This document shows, piece by piece, positions 1-8,882 of a stretch of DNA of 32,756 nt. Source of the stretch: Chloroflexota bacterium (GTDB taxonomy: Bacteria > Chloroflexota > Anaerolineae > Anaerolineales > UBA11579); NCBI GenBank assembly GCA_018662365.1, contig JABJGH010000010.1, forward strand, positions 1 through 32,756, read 5' to 3'. A program made the translations under genes and the position numbers. Every line of letters begins with the position of its first letter. Position 1 is the first letter of the stretch. The notes under the pieces are model-generated. The model saw only the letters and a program-made list of their open reading frames with translations, did not search any database and was not told the origin of the DNA.

Positions 1-215
1 ATATTCTCCACATCGAACACAATCCGAATTATGGGAATCATAGATGGACTCTTGACACTCCAGAAGACCTAAAATTATTAAGAGAGATCGTCAAACATTT
101 CAATGGGCGGGATGATTTCAAATGGACAGAAGTTCTTCAAGTATTGACGGATCATCCAAAATTATTAGAGATCAATAAAGATGTGCGGCATAAAAATTAT
201 CAAGAGGTAGAGTAA
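1..215 (+). CDS. SpsF-like cytidylyltransferase family protein, C-terminal fragment
   Basis: The frame beginning at base 3 is open from the window edge and gives the last 70 residues of a protein whose start lies upstream. It contains RWTLDTPEDLKLL and ends with the pattern HPKLLEINKDVRHK. Both resemble the C-terminus of SpsF/CMP-NeuNAc-synthetase-like cytidylyltransferases, where a (R/V)xTxDTPEDxxLxxxI segment is followed by 'NPELLxINxxxxxK'. Members of this family activate sugars with CTP for surface glycans. The stop is 6 bases before the next ATG, so it belongs to the same operon as the downstream polysaccharide genes. The catalytic N-terminal half is not in the window, so substrate and completeness cannot be judged. 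Confidence 0.75.
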   Translation, partial: ILHIEHNPNYGNHRWTLDTPEDLKLLREIVKHFNGRDDFKWTEVLQVLTDHPKLLEINKDVRHKNYQEVE

Positions 216-221
216 TAAATA

Positions 222-1091
222 ATGGAAACGACCAAGAATTGTCTATTATGTAAGCATGAAGAGAGTTCCCTCTTTGATAAAAGAGAAATGCATGGCCTTG
301 AGGTCAACAACCGCATTTGCAAAAACTGCGGATTCGTTTACCTATCCCCCCGTATGACTGAAGAGGAGTTGGATCAATTTTATAAAAACGAATATCGAAC
401 GCTCTATCATGGGCAAGAAGCACCCACACCTGCAGACTTAAATACTCAGCAACAACGCGCAGACCATCTTCTTTCACTGGTAAAAAACGAAAACCAAAAT
501 ATAACTAGGCATTTGGATATTGGCAGTTCTTCTGGCGTATTATTAAAGACTATTATTAAAGGGTTCAACTGTATAGGCATTGGGGTTGAACCGGGAGATA
601 GTTATCGGGATTATGCAGAAAGCCAAGGGCTAAAGATATATGCATCCCTGGAACAATTGAAAAAAGATGAAAAAGAGAAATTCGATCTGATCAGTATGTC
701 GCATGTGCTGGAACATATGCCAGACCCGATCGCACTCCTTTCAGAACTGTCCGGATTATTGACCGAGGAGGGAAAACTATTGGTTGAGGTTCCCAACTTA
801 TATGGGCATACCTCCTTTGAAATATCACATCTTTCCTCATTTAGCCCACATACCCTTGCTGAAATATTTAAACAAGCTGGTTATAAAGACTTGAAAATAA
901 AAGTGCATGGAACACCCAGGTCAAAGATCCTCCCACTTTACCTAACCTTATTGGCAAGCCCAAATAACGAGGCTGAAAAACAAGAAATTATTCCTGAGCG
1001 ATTTGTTCCTGCGAAGAGAAAATTGGGCATGTTAAACCAAAAAATAATGGGCCGCTTGTTTCCCAAAAAAGCCTGGCTTCCTAAAATATAA
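222..1091 (+). CDS. Class I SAM-dependent methyltransferase with N-terminal zinc-ribbon-like Cys motif
   Basis: The 289-residue protein starts with two CxxC pairs (C7/C10 and C33/C36), the zinc-binding N-terminus of the sugar C-methyltransferase-type family. A Rossmann methyltransferase domain follows. Motif I is LDIGSSSG (residues 98-105), an acidic EP at 123-124 probably binds the SAM ribose, and HVLEHMPDP (161-169) is the usual post-II motif of Methyltransf_11/23 enzymes. The start is supported by a purine-rich stretch (AGAGGTAGAG) just upstream. It lies between a cytidylyltransferase fragment and a glycosyltransferase-like gene, so it probably methylates a sugar or sugar nucleotide of the surface glycan. 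The acceptor atom cannot be told from sequence. Confidence 0.85.
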   Translation: METTKNCLLCKHEESSLFDKREMHGLEVNNRICKNCGFVYLSPRMTEEELDQFYKNEYRTLYHGQEAPTPADLNTQQQRADHLLSLVKNENQNITRHLDIGSSSGVLLKTIIKGFNCIGIGVEPGDSYRDYAESQGLKIYASLEQLKKDEKEKFDLISMSHVLEHMPDPIALLSELSGLLTEEGKLLVEVPNLYGHTSFEISHLSSFSPHTLAEIFKQAGYKDLKIKVHGTPRSKILPLYLTLLASPNNEAEKQEIIPERFVPAKRKLGMLNQKIMGRLFPKKAWLPKI

Positions 1092-1094
1092 ATT

Positions 1095-2006
1095 ATGAGT
1101 TTTCTAACGATTTTTACTTCCCCCAAACCCTTCATAGACCCGCATGTTGTTACGATTCAACGAAATGCGATTCGCTCATGGACGGAACTTGGCGATCAGG
1201 TGGAAGTAAAAATGATTGGTGATGAAGAAGGGATGGCGGAAATATGTAAGGAATTTAATATCCGCCATATCCCTGAGGTCAAAACAAATGAGAAGGGAAC
1301 CCCATATATAAATTCCATTTTTGATCAGGCTCGGTCAAACAGTGATTCCCCATATTTAGCCTATGTGAACGCCGATATAATTCTCCTCCCCAATTTTTTG
1401 ACTTCTACGAAAAATGTTGCGAGGCAGTATGAGAAATTTTTACTAGTTGGCCAACGCTGGGATATGGATATCACTCAGGAATTAGATTTTAATTTGGGAT
1501 GGCAAGATCGCCTCGAAGCTGACCGCTTAGAAAATAGCAAGATTTATCCTCCAAACGGCAGTGATTATTTTATATATTCACGTTCGATCCTAAAAAATAT
1601 CCCACAATTTACCGTGGGTCGTGCAGGATGGGATAATTGGATGATCTATCATGGCGCAAAAGCCAAATGGCCTGCTATTGATGCTACAAATGATATTCAT
1701 GTCATCCATCAAAACCATGATTATCATCATTTACCCGAAGGAAAACCACATTATCGCAACCCAGAGACTTTCGTAAATGTAGACCTTGCCGGAGGAAGAA
1801 GAAATATGTTCCTTCTCATTGACACAAATAAAATTCTGGTGGATGGCAAAGTGCGTAGTCCGGGTTCCTTTATTTCACGTTCTTTGCGATTTTTTGAGCG
1901 TATGTTTACTACAAATGATCCCGACAATGATAAATATATTGAAGCGATTAGGAAAAGGATCAATGTTTTTCGTATCAATATTGAAAATAAAAAGGCAAGA
2001 ATATGA
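1095..2006 (+). CDS. GT-A-fold glycosyltransferase-like protein
   Basis: The 303-residue soluble protein opens with a beta strand and loop (FLTIFTSPKPF) and has YVNADIIL at residues 90-97. That is the position where GT-A enzymes carry their metal-binding DxD; here it reads N-A-D, as in several bacterial GT-A-like families. A later AGWDNWMIYHG segment resembles the conserved 'GxDxW' acceptor-side loop. It starts 3 bases after the methyltransferase and overlaps the next glycosyltransferase by the 4-base ATGA, indicating translational coupling. The role is inferred as transfer of a sugar during surface polysaccharide assembly in the cytoplasm. Donor and acceptor are unknown, and the family assignment is weaker than for the GT2 genes. 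Confidence 0.65.
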   Translation: MSFLTIFTSPKPFIDPHVVTIQRNAIRSWTELGDQVEVKMIGDEEGMAEICKEFNIRHIPEVKTNEKGTPYINSIFDQARSNSDSPYLAYVNADIILLPNFLTSTKNVARQYEKFLLVGQRWDMDITQELDFNLGWQDRLEADRLENSKIYPPNGSDYFIYSRSILKNIPQFTVGRAGWDNWMIYHGAKAKWPAIDATNDIHVIHQNHDYHHLPEGKPHYRNPETFVNVDLAGGRRNMFLLIDTNKILVDGKVRSPGSFISRSLRFFERMFTTNDPDNDKYIEAIRKRINVFRINIENKKARI

Positions 2007-2950
2007 GAGTAGGGCAAAATCCGGCGAAATCAGAAAAAACAATCGCAAAACCAAGAAATATTACTGTATGCACGATTACCTATATTCCCTTCCTCTCTGG
2101 ATTTTACGAGCAAAGTTTGGATGTATTGAAGGAAAGTTTGAATAGTCTTTGGTCTAATACTAAAGTTCCCTTTGATCTATTGGTTTTTGACAACAATAGT
2201 TGCAAAGAAGTCAAAGAGTATTTGCTTGAGGAACAGGCAAATGGAAGGATTCAATTCCTCACCCTCTCCGATCAAAACATTGGTAAGGGGGGCGCTTGGA
2301 ATTATATTTTCAACGCCGTCCCTGGTGAGATTGTAGCTTTTTCAGACAGTGACATATTCTATGAAGAAGGGTGGTTAAAGGAATCGATCAATGTCATGGA
2401 GATTTATCCAAAAGTGGGTATGGTCACCGGTCGCCCGATTTATTCTTCTCCCGAATATTTTACTGCCACCATTGAATGGGCCGACTCAGATAAAAACGCA
2501 AAATTATTAAAAGCGCCAGCGCAAATACCCTGGGAAATTTTTGAACAGCATACCAACAGTTTGGGGCTTAGTGATGAATTTGCTCGAAATGAACATGAAA
2601 CTGGAGATATATACAGCATAAAATACCAGAATCTTAATGTGGTGATGGGTGCCGGTCATTTTCAATTTGTTTCAAAACGAAGCTTGTTGAAGCAAACGGG
2701 CCCCTATAATTGGGACAAACCTTTAGGTCCAGATCGCGAATTGGATGTTTGGTTTAACGATAATGGCTATTTGCGCCTTTGTCTTAACAAGCCTCTAGTC
2801 CGCCATATGGGGAACCGCCTTGAGAAAAAATCAGGATTTCAAAGTTCAACTAAAGGCTCGTTGAAAAAAAGAATTCTAAATAACCGTATTGTTCGGGCGG
2901 TTTTATTACGTACATATAATAGGATCTTCAAACTTTATTTTGAAGACTGA
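2003..2950 (+). CDS. Glycosyltransferase family 2 protein
   Basis: The 315-residue protein has the GT2 arrangement: strand ITVCTITYIPF (20-30), a nucleotide-binding acidic turn VFDNNS (61-66), NIGKGGAWNYIF (92-103), and the metal-binding SDSD at 114-117. The C-terminal third has LGPDRELDVWF, like the conserved 'ED' acceptor loop. It probably transfers a sugar from a nucleotide-activated donor to a lipid-linked or nascent glycan at the inner face of the membrane. The start ATG overlaps the stop of the previous gene (ATGA), and an in-frame TGA ends it. The first 19 residues before the core fold are polar and may be partly non-homologous, so a slightly later start is possible. Confidence 0.85.
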   Translation: MRVGQNPAKSEKTIAKPRNITVCTITYIPFLSGFYEQSLDVLKESLNSLWSNTKVPFDLLVFDNNSCKEVKEYLLEEQANGRIQFLTLSDQNIGKGGAWNYIFNAVPGEIVAFSDSDIFYEEGWLKESINVMEIYPKVGMVTGRPIYSSPEYFTATIEWADSDKNAKLLKAPAQIPWEIFEQHTNSLGLSDEFARNEHETGDIYSIKYQNLNVVMGAGHFQFVSKRSLLKQTGPYNWDKPLGPDRELDVWFNDNGYLRLCLNKPLVRHMGNRLEKKSGFQSSTKGSLKKRILNNRIVRAVLLRTYNRIFKLYFED

Positions 2951-2968
2951 TCGAGGATTTTTGCAGGT

Positions 2969-4393
2969 ATGAAGAAAACAGTTTTTATTATTACAGATCA
3001 CGGATTAGCAATCATTTACTTTCTTAAGAGTGATGTGATCAACAAATTATTAGAAAAAGGAATTCGGGCAGTTGTTTTTGTCGACGATCAAATTTTGGAA
3101 TCGATCGAATCTCAATTTGATTCTGATAACCTGATATTTGAGGGTCTAAGGCTGAAAGAAGCAAAAAATTATTGGAAGAATTATCGCCCATCTATACAAT
3201 ATTGGTTGGATTTTTTACGTCGAGCCGGGGCCTCAAATAAAATAAACCTAGAGGCTGTGGATAGCTATATTGACCAAGTACGAGTAGAAATGAAAGGAAA
3301 TGCAAATAAACTGTTTCCCCTAATTATGTTTCTTGTAAAAACCCTCCGCAATTTAAAGATTGCCAGAAAAATGCTAGTAAGCTTGCAGTCTTTATTTTCT
3401 CCTCAGATTTATACGGACCTTTTTGACAAATATCAACCAGAAATGGTGATCGGGAGCTCCCCAGGTTGGCGTTATGACAAATATATGTTGAGGGAAGCTG
3501 CAGCAAGAAAGGTGAAAACGACGACCGCCATCATCGGCTGGGATAACACCAGCAGTTACTCATTACCTGGTGCCAAAATGAACTACGCAATATGCTGGTC
3601 TGAGTTACAGAAAGAAGAGTTGCTCAAAGGTTCAGATTGGCAAGCTGATCAGGTATTCATCGGCGGAATCCCCTCCTATGATGGGTACATTAATAAAAAA
3701 TGGCTAATCGGAAAAGAAAAATATTATCAAATGCATGGCCTTGACCCGCAACGAAAATTAATAACTTATGCGGCAAGCTTTCTCACTTTTTCACCAAACA
3801 TTCAAAACATGAAAGCACTTGCAGACCTCGTAACCGGAAATGAGTTAATAGAGGATTGCCAATTGCTCATTCGCCTGCATCCAAACCACTTCATGGACGA
3901 CCCTAGATTTATATGGGAGAAAGAGCAAGTAGATGCATTAGTAACGAGTCATCCCCATTTACATGTGGTTGAACCTGCATCCTTGGGTGGGGATATGGGG
4001 CATTATTCCGGGGAAGATATGGACGAGAAAAGTAGTATGATGGAATATGCCGATATCTTTACAACCGTTTATTCCACCATGGTCGTTGAAGCTAGCGTGC
4101 ATGATAGCCCAGTAGTTAGCATTTGCATTGATGCGGAGGAAGGTTGGAAAAAGAATTTTTATCTTCCGCTTTCAAAAGTGGGTGGCTGGCCTACTCACCA
4201 ACGGTTTAGAGAGTCGGGCTCTGGACCAGTTGCTTTAGATAAAAACACATTAAAAAAGCATATAAACGCATATTTAAAGAATCCAAACCAAGATGATCTG
4301 GTTCGTAAAGATTTTCTTAAACGGGAGATCACGATTACCGATGGATCAGCTGGAAATCAGGTTGGAGAATTATTGTTGGGGTTGATAGGTTAA
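2969..4393 (+). CDS. GT-B-like / CDP-glycerol glycerophosphotransferase-like transferase
   Basis: The 474-residue protein has two Rossmann-like halves. The N-terminal half starts KKTVFIITDHG and has 'PEMVIGSSPGWRYD' before the domain junction. The C-terminal half contains LITYAASFLTF, LLIRLHPNHF and a late EYADIFTTVYSTMVVEAS stretch, the pattern of CDP-glycerol glycerophosphotransferase, capsule-synthesis and UDP-GlcNAc-2-epimerase-like GT-B proteins, where a serine/threonine-rich loop and a Glu contact the nucleotide. No membrane segment is evident. It lies 18 bases after the GT2 gene and 3 bases before the Gfo/Idh/MocA gene. It is inferred to transfer a sugar or polyol phosphate to the glycan. 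Which donor is used is not visible. Confidence 0.6.
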   Translation: MKKTVFIITDHGLAIIYFLKSDVINKLLEKGIRAVVFVDDQILESIESQFDSDNLIFEGLRLKEAKNYWKNYRPSIQYWLDFLRRAGASNKINLEAVDSYIDQVRVEMKGNANKLFPLIMFLVKTLRNLKIARKMLVSLQSLFSPQIYTDLFDKYQPEMVIGSSPGWRYDKYMLREAAARKVKTTTAIIGWDNTSSYSLPGAKMNYAICWSELQKEELLKGSDWQADQVFIGGIPSYDGYINKKWLIGKEKYYQMHGLDPQRKLITYAASFLTFSPNIQNMKALADLVTGNELIEDCQLLIRLHPNHFMDDPRFIWEKEQVDALVTSHPHLHVVEPASLGGDMGHYSGEDMDEKSSMMEYADIFTTVYSTMVVEASVHDSPVVSICIDAEEGWKKNFYLPLSKVGGWPTHQRFRESGSGPVALDKNTLKKHINAYLKNPNQDDLVRKDFLKREITITDGSAGNQVGELLLGLIG

Positions 4394-4396
4394 TCT

Positions 4397-5392
4397 ATGA
4401 AGTTTTTAATTGCTGGATTAGGGTCAATTGGTCGCCGTCATCTTCGCCATCTCGATGAGTTGGGTGAGAGCGATATTATCCTTTATCGCACCAATAACAG
4501 CACCCTCCCAGATGAAATCTTGGAAAAATATATTGTCGAGACAGATCTAGAAAAAGCATTAGAGCATAAACCAGATGCAGCGATTGTTTCTAACCCCACC
4601 GCCTTACATATAGAAACAGCCTTGCCAATCATCCAGGCGGGTTGCCATTTGTTGATTGAAAAACCAATTTCCAACGATCTTTCCCAAATCGCAGAATTAG
4701 AAAAAACAGTCTCGGAAAATCAAAGCAAGGTATTGGTCGGTTTTCAATTCCGACATCATCCTGCATTAAAAAAAATCGCTGAATTAGTCAAAGAGGAAGC
4801 GGTGGGCAGGCCGATTTCGTTTCGTGTACATTGGGGCGAATATTTGCCCGACTGGCATCCTTGGGAAGACTATCGCCAGGGATATGCCGCCCGCAAAGAC
4901 CTCGGTGGTGGTGTTGTGTTGACCCTGACCCACCCAATGGATTATTTGCGTATGGTCTTTGGAGAAGTCAAAAAGCTCAGTGCATTTGCAGGACAATTGA
5001 GTGATTTGGAAATAGACGTTGAAGATACGGCAGAGATAATCCTCCAATTTGAAAATGATGTGATGGGCAGCTTGCATTTAGATTTCAACCAACAGCCACC
5101 GAAACATCAATTTGAAGTAATCTGTACTGACGGCACAATTGTCTTTGATAATGATGCAACCGCAGTTCAAGCCTATAGCGCAAAAGATGAGAAATGGATC
5201 GAGTTCCCCTTCCCAAAGGATTTTGAACGTGATCATCTATTTAGAGATCAAATGAAGCATTTCCTTGATATTGTTTATCAGGATGTTTCTCCTATCTGCT
5301 CTCTGGCAGATGGCATTCAGGCTCAAAAATTAGCCATGGCCGTATTGAAGGCTGCGGAAGATAATATTGTTATAAAAAAGGAAGATTTATGA
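4397..5392 (+). CDS. Gfo/Idh/MocA family oxidoreductase
   Basis: The 331-residue protein has the N-terminal NAD(P)-binding motif GLGSIGRRH (7-15) and the family signature EKPIS (88-92), where the Lys contacts cofactor and substrate. GGGVVLTLTHPMDYL (170-184) supplies the catalytic His/Asp pair of the C-terminal alpha/beta domain. Length is typical. The 4-base ATGA overlap with the following SDR, and the downstream CMP-sugar synthetase and NeuB-family synthase, put it in a nonulosonic acid module. By recollection, Campylobacter legionaminic acid loci similarly pair an oxidoreductase with the PtmA-type SDR. It probably oxidises or reduces a sugar or sugar-phosphate precursor of the nine-carbon acid. 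The exact substrate is not deducible. Confidence 0.88.
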   Translation: MKFLIAGLGSIGRRHLRHLDELGESDIILYRTNNSTLPDEILEKYIVETDLEKALEHKPDAAIVSNPTALHIETALPIIQAGCHLLIEKPISNDLSQIAELEKTVSENQSKVLVGFQFRHHPALKKIAELVKEEAVGRPISFRVHWGEYLPDWHPWEDYRQGYAARKDLGGGVVLTLTHPMDYLRMVFGEVKKLSAFAGQLSDLEIDVEDTAEIILQFENDVMGSLHLDFNQQPPKHQFEVICTDGTIVFDNDATAVQAYSAKDEKWIEFPFPKDFERDHLFRDQMKHFLDIVYQDVSPICSLADGIQAQKLAMAVLKAAEDNIVIKKEDL

Positions 5393-6213
5393 GTGACCTA
5401 CCCAAGCTATTTGATCTAACTGGGCAAGTGGCAATCGTCACAGGAGGAGCGGGCCTGCTTGGTCGCCAATTCTGCCGAACCCTAGCTGAAGCTGGGGCAA
5501 AGGTTGTGATCTTGGATATCGATCCCGCAGCAGTTTCAGAGCTGACTCAAGAGCTTAATAAATCTGGATTCTCTGTACTGGGGATATCCACAGATATCTC
5601 TAAGCCCGAATCTGCGAAGCAGTTACGTGAAGAAGTACTTAATAAATTTGGCCGGATCGACATCTTAGTGAATAGTGCAGCACTTGATCCAAAATTTGAT
5701 CCAAAGCAAATTAGTGAACAGGGTGCAAATGCCTTTGAAGATTATCCCTTAGAGGCTTGGCAACAGGCGCTGGATGTAAACTTGACTGGCATGTTCCTCA
5801 CTACCCAGGCTGTGGTTACACCAATGCTCGCACAGGGCAAGGGAGTTGTGATTAACATCTGTTCAATGTATGGAATCACCGCACCAGACCAAAGTTTATA
5901 TCAACGAGAAGGGCAACCACCCCAGTATAAACCGGTCACTTACAGCACAACAAAAGCGGGTGTAATCGGATTTACGAAATATTTGGCTGCATATTATGCC
6001 GGGAAAAACATTCGTGTAAATGCACTCACCCCTGGTGGTGTATTTAATGACCATGACGCAGAATTTACCCAGCGCTATGCCTCACGAGCCATCATGGGGC
6101 GCATGGCAGAGCAAGACGAAATGAACGGTGCTTTGCTTTTCTTGGCCTCGGACGCTTCAAAATATATGACCGGTGCAAACGTGGTCGTCGATGGTGGCTG
6201 GACTGCCTGGTAA
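5389..6213 (+). CDS. Short-chain dehydrogenase/reductase (SDR), PtmA-like
   Basis: This 274-residue classical SDR has the cofactor motif TGGAGLLG (18-25), NSAA (95-98, the NNAG-type motif), catalytic Ser at 159 within INICSM, and YSTTK with Tyr185 and Lys189. The C-terminal GANVVVDGGWTAW is the usual family ending. Residues 99-120 and 163-182 hold longer loops than a minimal SDR and probably shape the substrate pocket. It starts inside the stop of the Gfo/Idh/MocA gene and lies just before the CMP-sugar synthetase. It is inferred to act with the preceding oxidoreductase on a precursor of a nonulosonic acid, like the SDR called flagellin modification protein A in legionaminic acid clusters. 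Substrate assignment rests on context only. Confidence 0.88.
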   Translation: MSDLPKLFDLTGQVAIVTGGAGLLGRQFCRTLAEAGAKVVILDIDPAAVSELTQELNKSGFSVLGISTDISKPESAKQLREEVLNKFGRIDILVNSAALDPKFDPKQISEQGANAFEDYPLEAWQQALDVNLTGMFLTTQAVVTPMLAQGKGVVINICSMYGITAPDQSLYQREGQPPQYKPVTYSTTKAGVIGFTKYLAAYYAGKNIRVNALTPGGVFNDHDAEFTQRYASRAIMGRMAEQDEMNGALLFLASDASKYMTGANVVVDGGWTAW

Positions 6214-6230
6214 CAGAAACTGAAAATATT

Positions 6231-6989
6231 ATGACAAATATAAAAAAAGAAGTCTTAGCAATCATCCCTGCTAGAGGGGGATCAAAGGGAATCCCACGCA
6301 AGAACGTAATCGATTTTGCGGGGTATCCGCTTATTTCATACAGCATCGCCGCAGGTCTTGCATCTGAGCATATCAATCGCGTAATCGTGTCCACCGACAA
6401 TGAAGAAATAGCGGAAGTATCACGACGCTATGGTGCGGAAACCCCATTCATGCGTCCAAGCATTCATGCCCAAGATTTGACGCCAGACTTACCCGTTTTT
6501 TCGCATGCCTTGGAGTGGTTGGCAGAAAATGAAGACTACCACCCCGATATCGTAGTTCAATTGCGCCCCACATCACCATTTCGACGGTTATGGCATATCG
6601 AAAAGGCTGTGGAAAAATTAATAGAAGAACCCGAGGCCGACGCTGTTCGCACAGTTATCGAACCATTTCAAAACCCCTATAAAATGTGGCAAATAGGTAA
6701 AAACGGGTTTCTTCAACCCATTGTGGAAAGCTTATATAAAGAGCCCTATAATATGCCCCGACAAGCTCTGCCAGATGTGTTTTGGCAGACAGGTTATGTG
6801 GATGTGGTATGGGTAAAAACTATATTAGAAAAAAAATCTATGACAGGAGACCGGATATTGCCCTTGCAGATTGATTCCGAGGATTGGGTGGACATTGATT
6901 CATTGGATGATTGGCGCAGAGCAGAAAGACTGATCTCGTCTGGGGAAATATCCCTAAATGATCTGGGTTTCCAGATCTCGGAGGTTTAA
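6231..6989 (+). CDS. neuA: Acylneuraminate cytidylyltransferase family (CMP-nonulosonate synthetase)
   Basis: The 252-residue protein carries the NeuA/LegF signature IIPARGGSKGIPRKN (11-25), which binds CTP, and LRPTSPFRR (111-119), which contacts the sugar acid. VIVSTDNEEIAEVSRRYGAE (51-70) matches the helix-strand region of CMP-NeuNAc synthetases. The expected reaction is CTP plus a nonulosonic acid giving the CMP-sugar and pyrophosphate. It directly precedes the NeuB-family synthase, separated by 6 bases, matching the usual synthase/activator pairing. Whether the natural substrate is sialic, legionaminic, KDN-like or another acid cannot be told, so the symbol marks the family only. Confidence 0.85.
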   Translation: MTNIKKEVLAIIPARGGSKGIPRKNVIDFAGYPLISYSIAAGLASEHINRVIVSTDNEEIAEVSRRYGAETPFMRPSIHAQDLTPDLPVFSHALEWLAENEDYHPDIVVQLRPTSPFRRLWHIEKAVEKLIEEPEADAVRTVIEPFQNPYKMWQIGKNGFLQPIVESLYKEPYNMPRQALPDVFWQTGYVDVVWVKTILEKKSMTGDRILPLQIDSEDWVDIDSLDDWRRAERLISSGEISLNDLGFQISEV

Positions 6990-6995
6990 TAAATT

Positions 6996-8882
6996 ATGCC
7001 TGAAATTAAAATTGGCGATCGATTAATCGGTGAGGGACATCCCTCATATATTATTGCTGAGATCGGTGTAAACCATAACGGAATTCTTCAATTGGCATTT
7101 GAATTAATTGACAAAGCTGTTGAAGCAAATGTGGATGCAGTAAAGTTTCAAAAAAGGAAACTAGAAAACCTATACCCGAAGACCATGTTGGAGGATGTAA
7201 ATACGGGCGAAAAGAATATGGCTTATCTTCTCCCCATCCTTCAAAAGGTTGAACTTTCCGATGAAGATTATTATCGCTTATGGGAATATTGTAAGGAGAA
7301 GAGTGTCACATTTATGTGCTCTCCCTTTGACACCGACAGTGCCGATTTCTTAAATGAAATGGGTGTGCCGGCTTTCAAGGTTGCCTCCGCCGACATGATC
7401 AACCTTCCTCTTTTGGACCACCTTTGCAATATTGGTAAACCAATGATCCTCTCTACTGGAATGAGCCGGTGGGAAGAGGTTGAATTTACGGTAAATTTCT
7501 TAAAGGAACGAAACGCAAATTTCGCATTATTACACTGCAACAGTGCTTATCCAGCAGCTTTTGAAGACATTAATTTGAGTTTCATGGACCAATTACGGCA
7601 GTTTGATGTTCCTGTGGGATATTCTGGACATGAGCGCGGTATCTCTGTTTCAACAGTAGCTGCAGCAATGGGGGCTGCCATCATCGAAAGGCATATCACA
7701 TTAGATCGCACAATGGATGGTCCCGATCATGCTGCAAGCTTAGAACCACATGGTTTCGGAAAATTAGTGCGTGATATTCGTCAAGTTGAATCCTCATTGG
7801 GTACTGGTAAAGAAAAATTCATGTCCAGGGGAGAAATTCTCAATCGAGAGGTTTTGGCAAAGAGCCTTGTTGCGGCCCGTGATATTCATGCAGGGGAAAC
7901 ACTTTCTTCTGAATTGATCACGGTAAAAGGTCCCGGCCAAGGACTATCCCCCCAAAGATACGAAGAGTTAATTGGACGAAAGGTCGAAAGAGAAATATTG
8001 ATAGATACGCCTTTCCTGCCTGAAGATATTGGCGAACAAATTGCTCTCAATATGGAAAAAACTGTACCAATGAAATGGGGATTTGTGGTTCGTTACACAG
8101 ATTATCAGCCCATGCTGCAATATAACCCCCACATCTTAGAATTTCATTTCACCGACCGTGATTTAAATGAAAAGTATGATGGCATGAAACATGATATGGG
8201 TTTGGTCGTACATGCACCTGAATTTTGGGGTAATAATTTGGTCGACCTATGTACCTTTGACGATAAACTTCGCCAAAACTCAATTGATATGATGCAGCGC
8301 TCTTTGGACGTCACCCGGGAGTTGTCCAACTACTTCGTTGGTACACCTAAAATGGTCGTTCACCCTGGGGCAGCCAGCCTCGATCATCCGATCACTGACA
8401 AACAGGGTTTATATGATAATTTGGGGGAAGCTGTGGAAAAACTGGATTATGAGGGTGTTGAATTGCTCCTCGAAAATCTACCCGCCCATCCCTGGTATTT
8501 TGGGGGGCAGTGGCTCACAAATGCATTTATGGATACCTCGGAGATCATCGATTTCATTGAACCTCGCGGAATGAAGATCTGTTTTGACACTTCCCATTCA
8601 AAATTGTATTGCAATTGGGCAAATGTAGATTTTTATGATCAGGTTCGAGAAATCTTGCCCTACACCTCCCACTTACATTTGGCGGATGCTTCTGGTCTAG
8701 ATGGGGAAGGCTTGCAAGTTGGGGAAGGCGTAATCGATTGGGTCGAATTCTTCAAGGTCGCCAAGGGCTATCACGGCACCATGATCCCAGAGATCTGGCG
8801 CGGCCATCAACGCGGTGGTGAAGGCTTTTTAATTGCGCTCAACCGCCTTTCCGAAGCCTATTTCAAGGTGATCGAGGAATAG
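6996..8882 (+). CDS. neuB: NeuB-family nonulosonate synthase fused to a C-terminal sugar isomerase/epimerase-like TIM barrel
   Basis: The 628-residue protein is nearly twice the usual NeuB length (about 340-350). Residues 1-280 are a NeuB TIM barrel with AEIGVNHNG (21-29), MCSPFD (107-112), KVASAD (128-133), LLHCNSAYP (178-186), GYSGHE (208-213) and ERHITLDRTMDGPDHAASLE (231-250). Residues about 285-345 are the SAF antifreeze-like domain (AKSLVAARDIHAGE). Residues about 355-628 are a second barrel of the xylose isomerase/AP-endonuclease IV type, with probable metal or catalytic residues in VVHAPE (404-409), VVHPG (454-458), LLENLP (491-496), CFDTSHSK (529-536), HLHLAD (559-564) and E599. The first part should condense phosphoenolpyruvate with a six-carbon sugar. 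The second part may make or reshape that sugar. A GGAGG ribosome-binding site precedes the ATG. Confidence 0.88.
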   Translation: MPEIKIGDRLIGEGHPSYIIAEIGVNHNGILQLAFELIDKAVEANVDAVKFQKRKLENLYPKTMLEDVNTGEKNMAYLLPILQKVELSDEDYYRLWEYCKEKSVTFMCSPFDTDSADFLNEMGVPAFKVASADMINLPLLDHLCNIGKPMILSTGMSRWEEVEFTVNFLKERNANFALLHCNSAYPAAFEDINLSFMDQLRQFDVPVGYSGHERGISVSTVAAAMGAAIIERHITLDRTMDGPDHAASLEPHGFGKLVRDIRQVESSLGTGKEKFMSRGEILNREVLAKSLVAARDIHAGETLSSELITVKGPGQGLSPQRYEELIGRKVEREILIDTPFLPEDIGEQIALNMEKTVPMKWGFVVRYTDYQPMLQYNPHILEFHFTDRDLNEKYDGMKHDMGLVVHAPEFWGNNLVDLCTFDDKLRQNSIDMMQRSLDVTRELSNYFVGTPKMVVHPGAASLDHPITDKQGLYDNLGEAVEKLDYEGVELLLENLPAHPWYFGGQWLTNAFMDTSEIIDFIEPRGMKICFDTSHSKLYCNWANVDFYDQVREILPYTSHLHLADASGLDGEGLQVGEGVIDWVEFFKVAKGYHGTMIPEIWRGHQRGGEGFLIALNRLSEAYFKVIEE

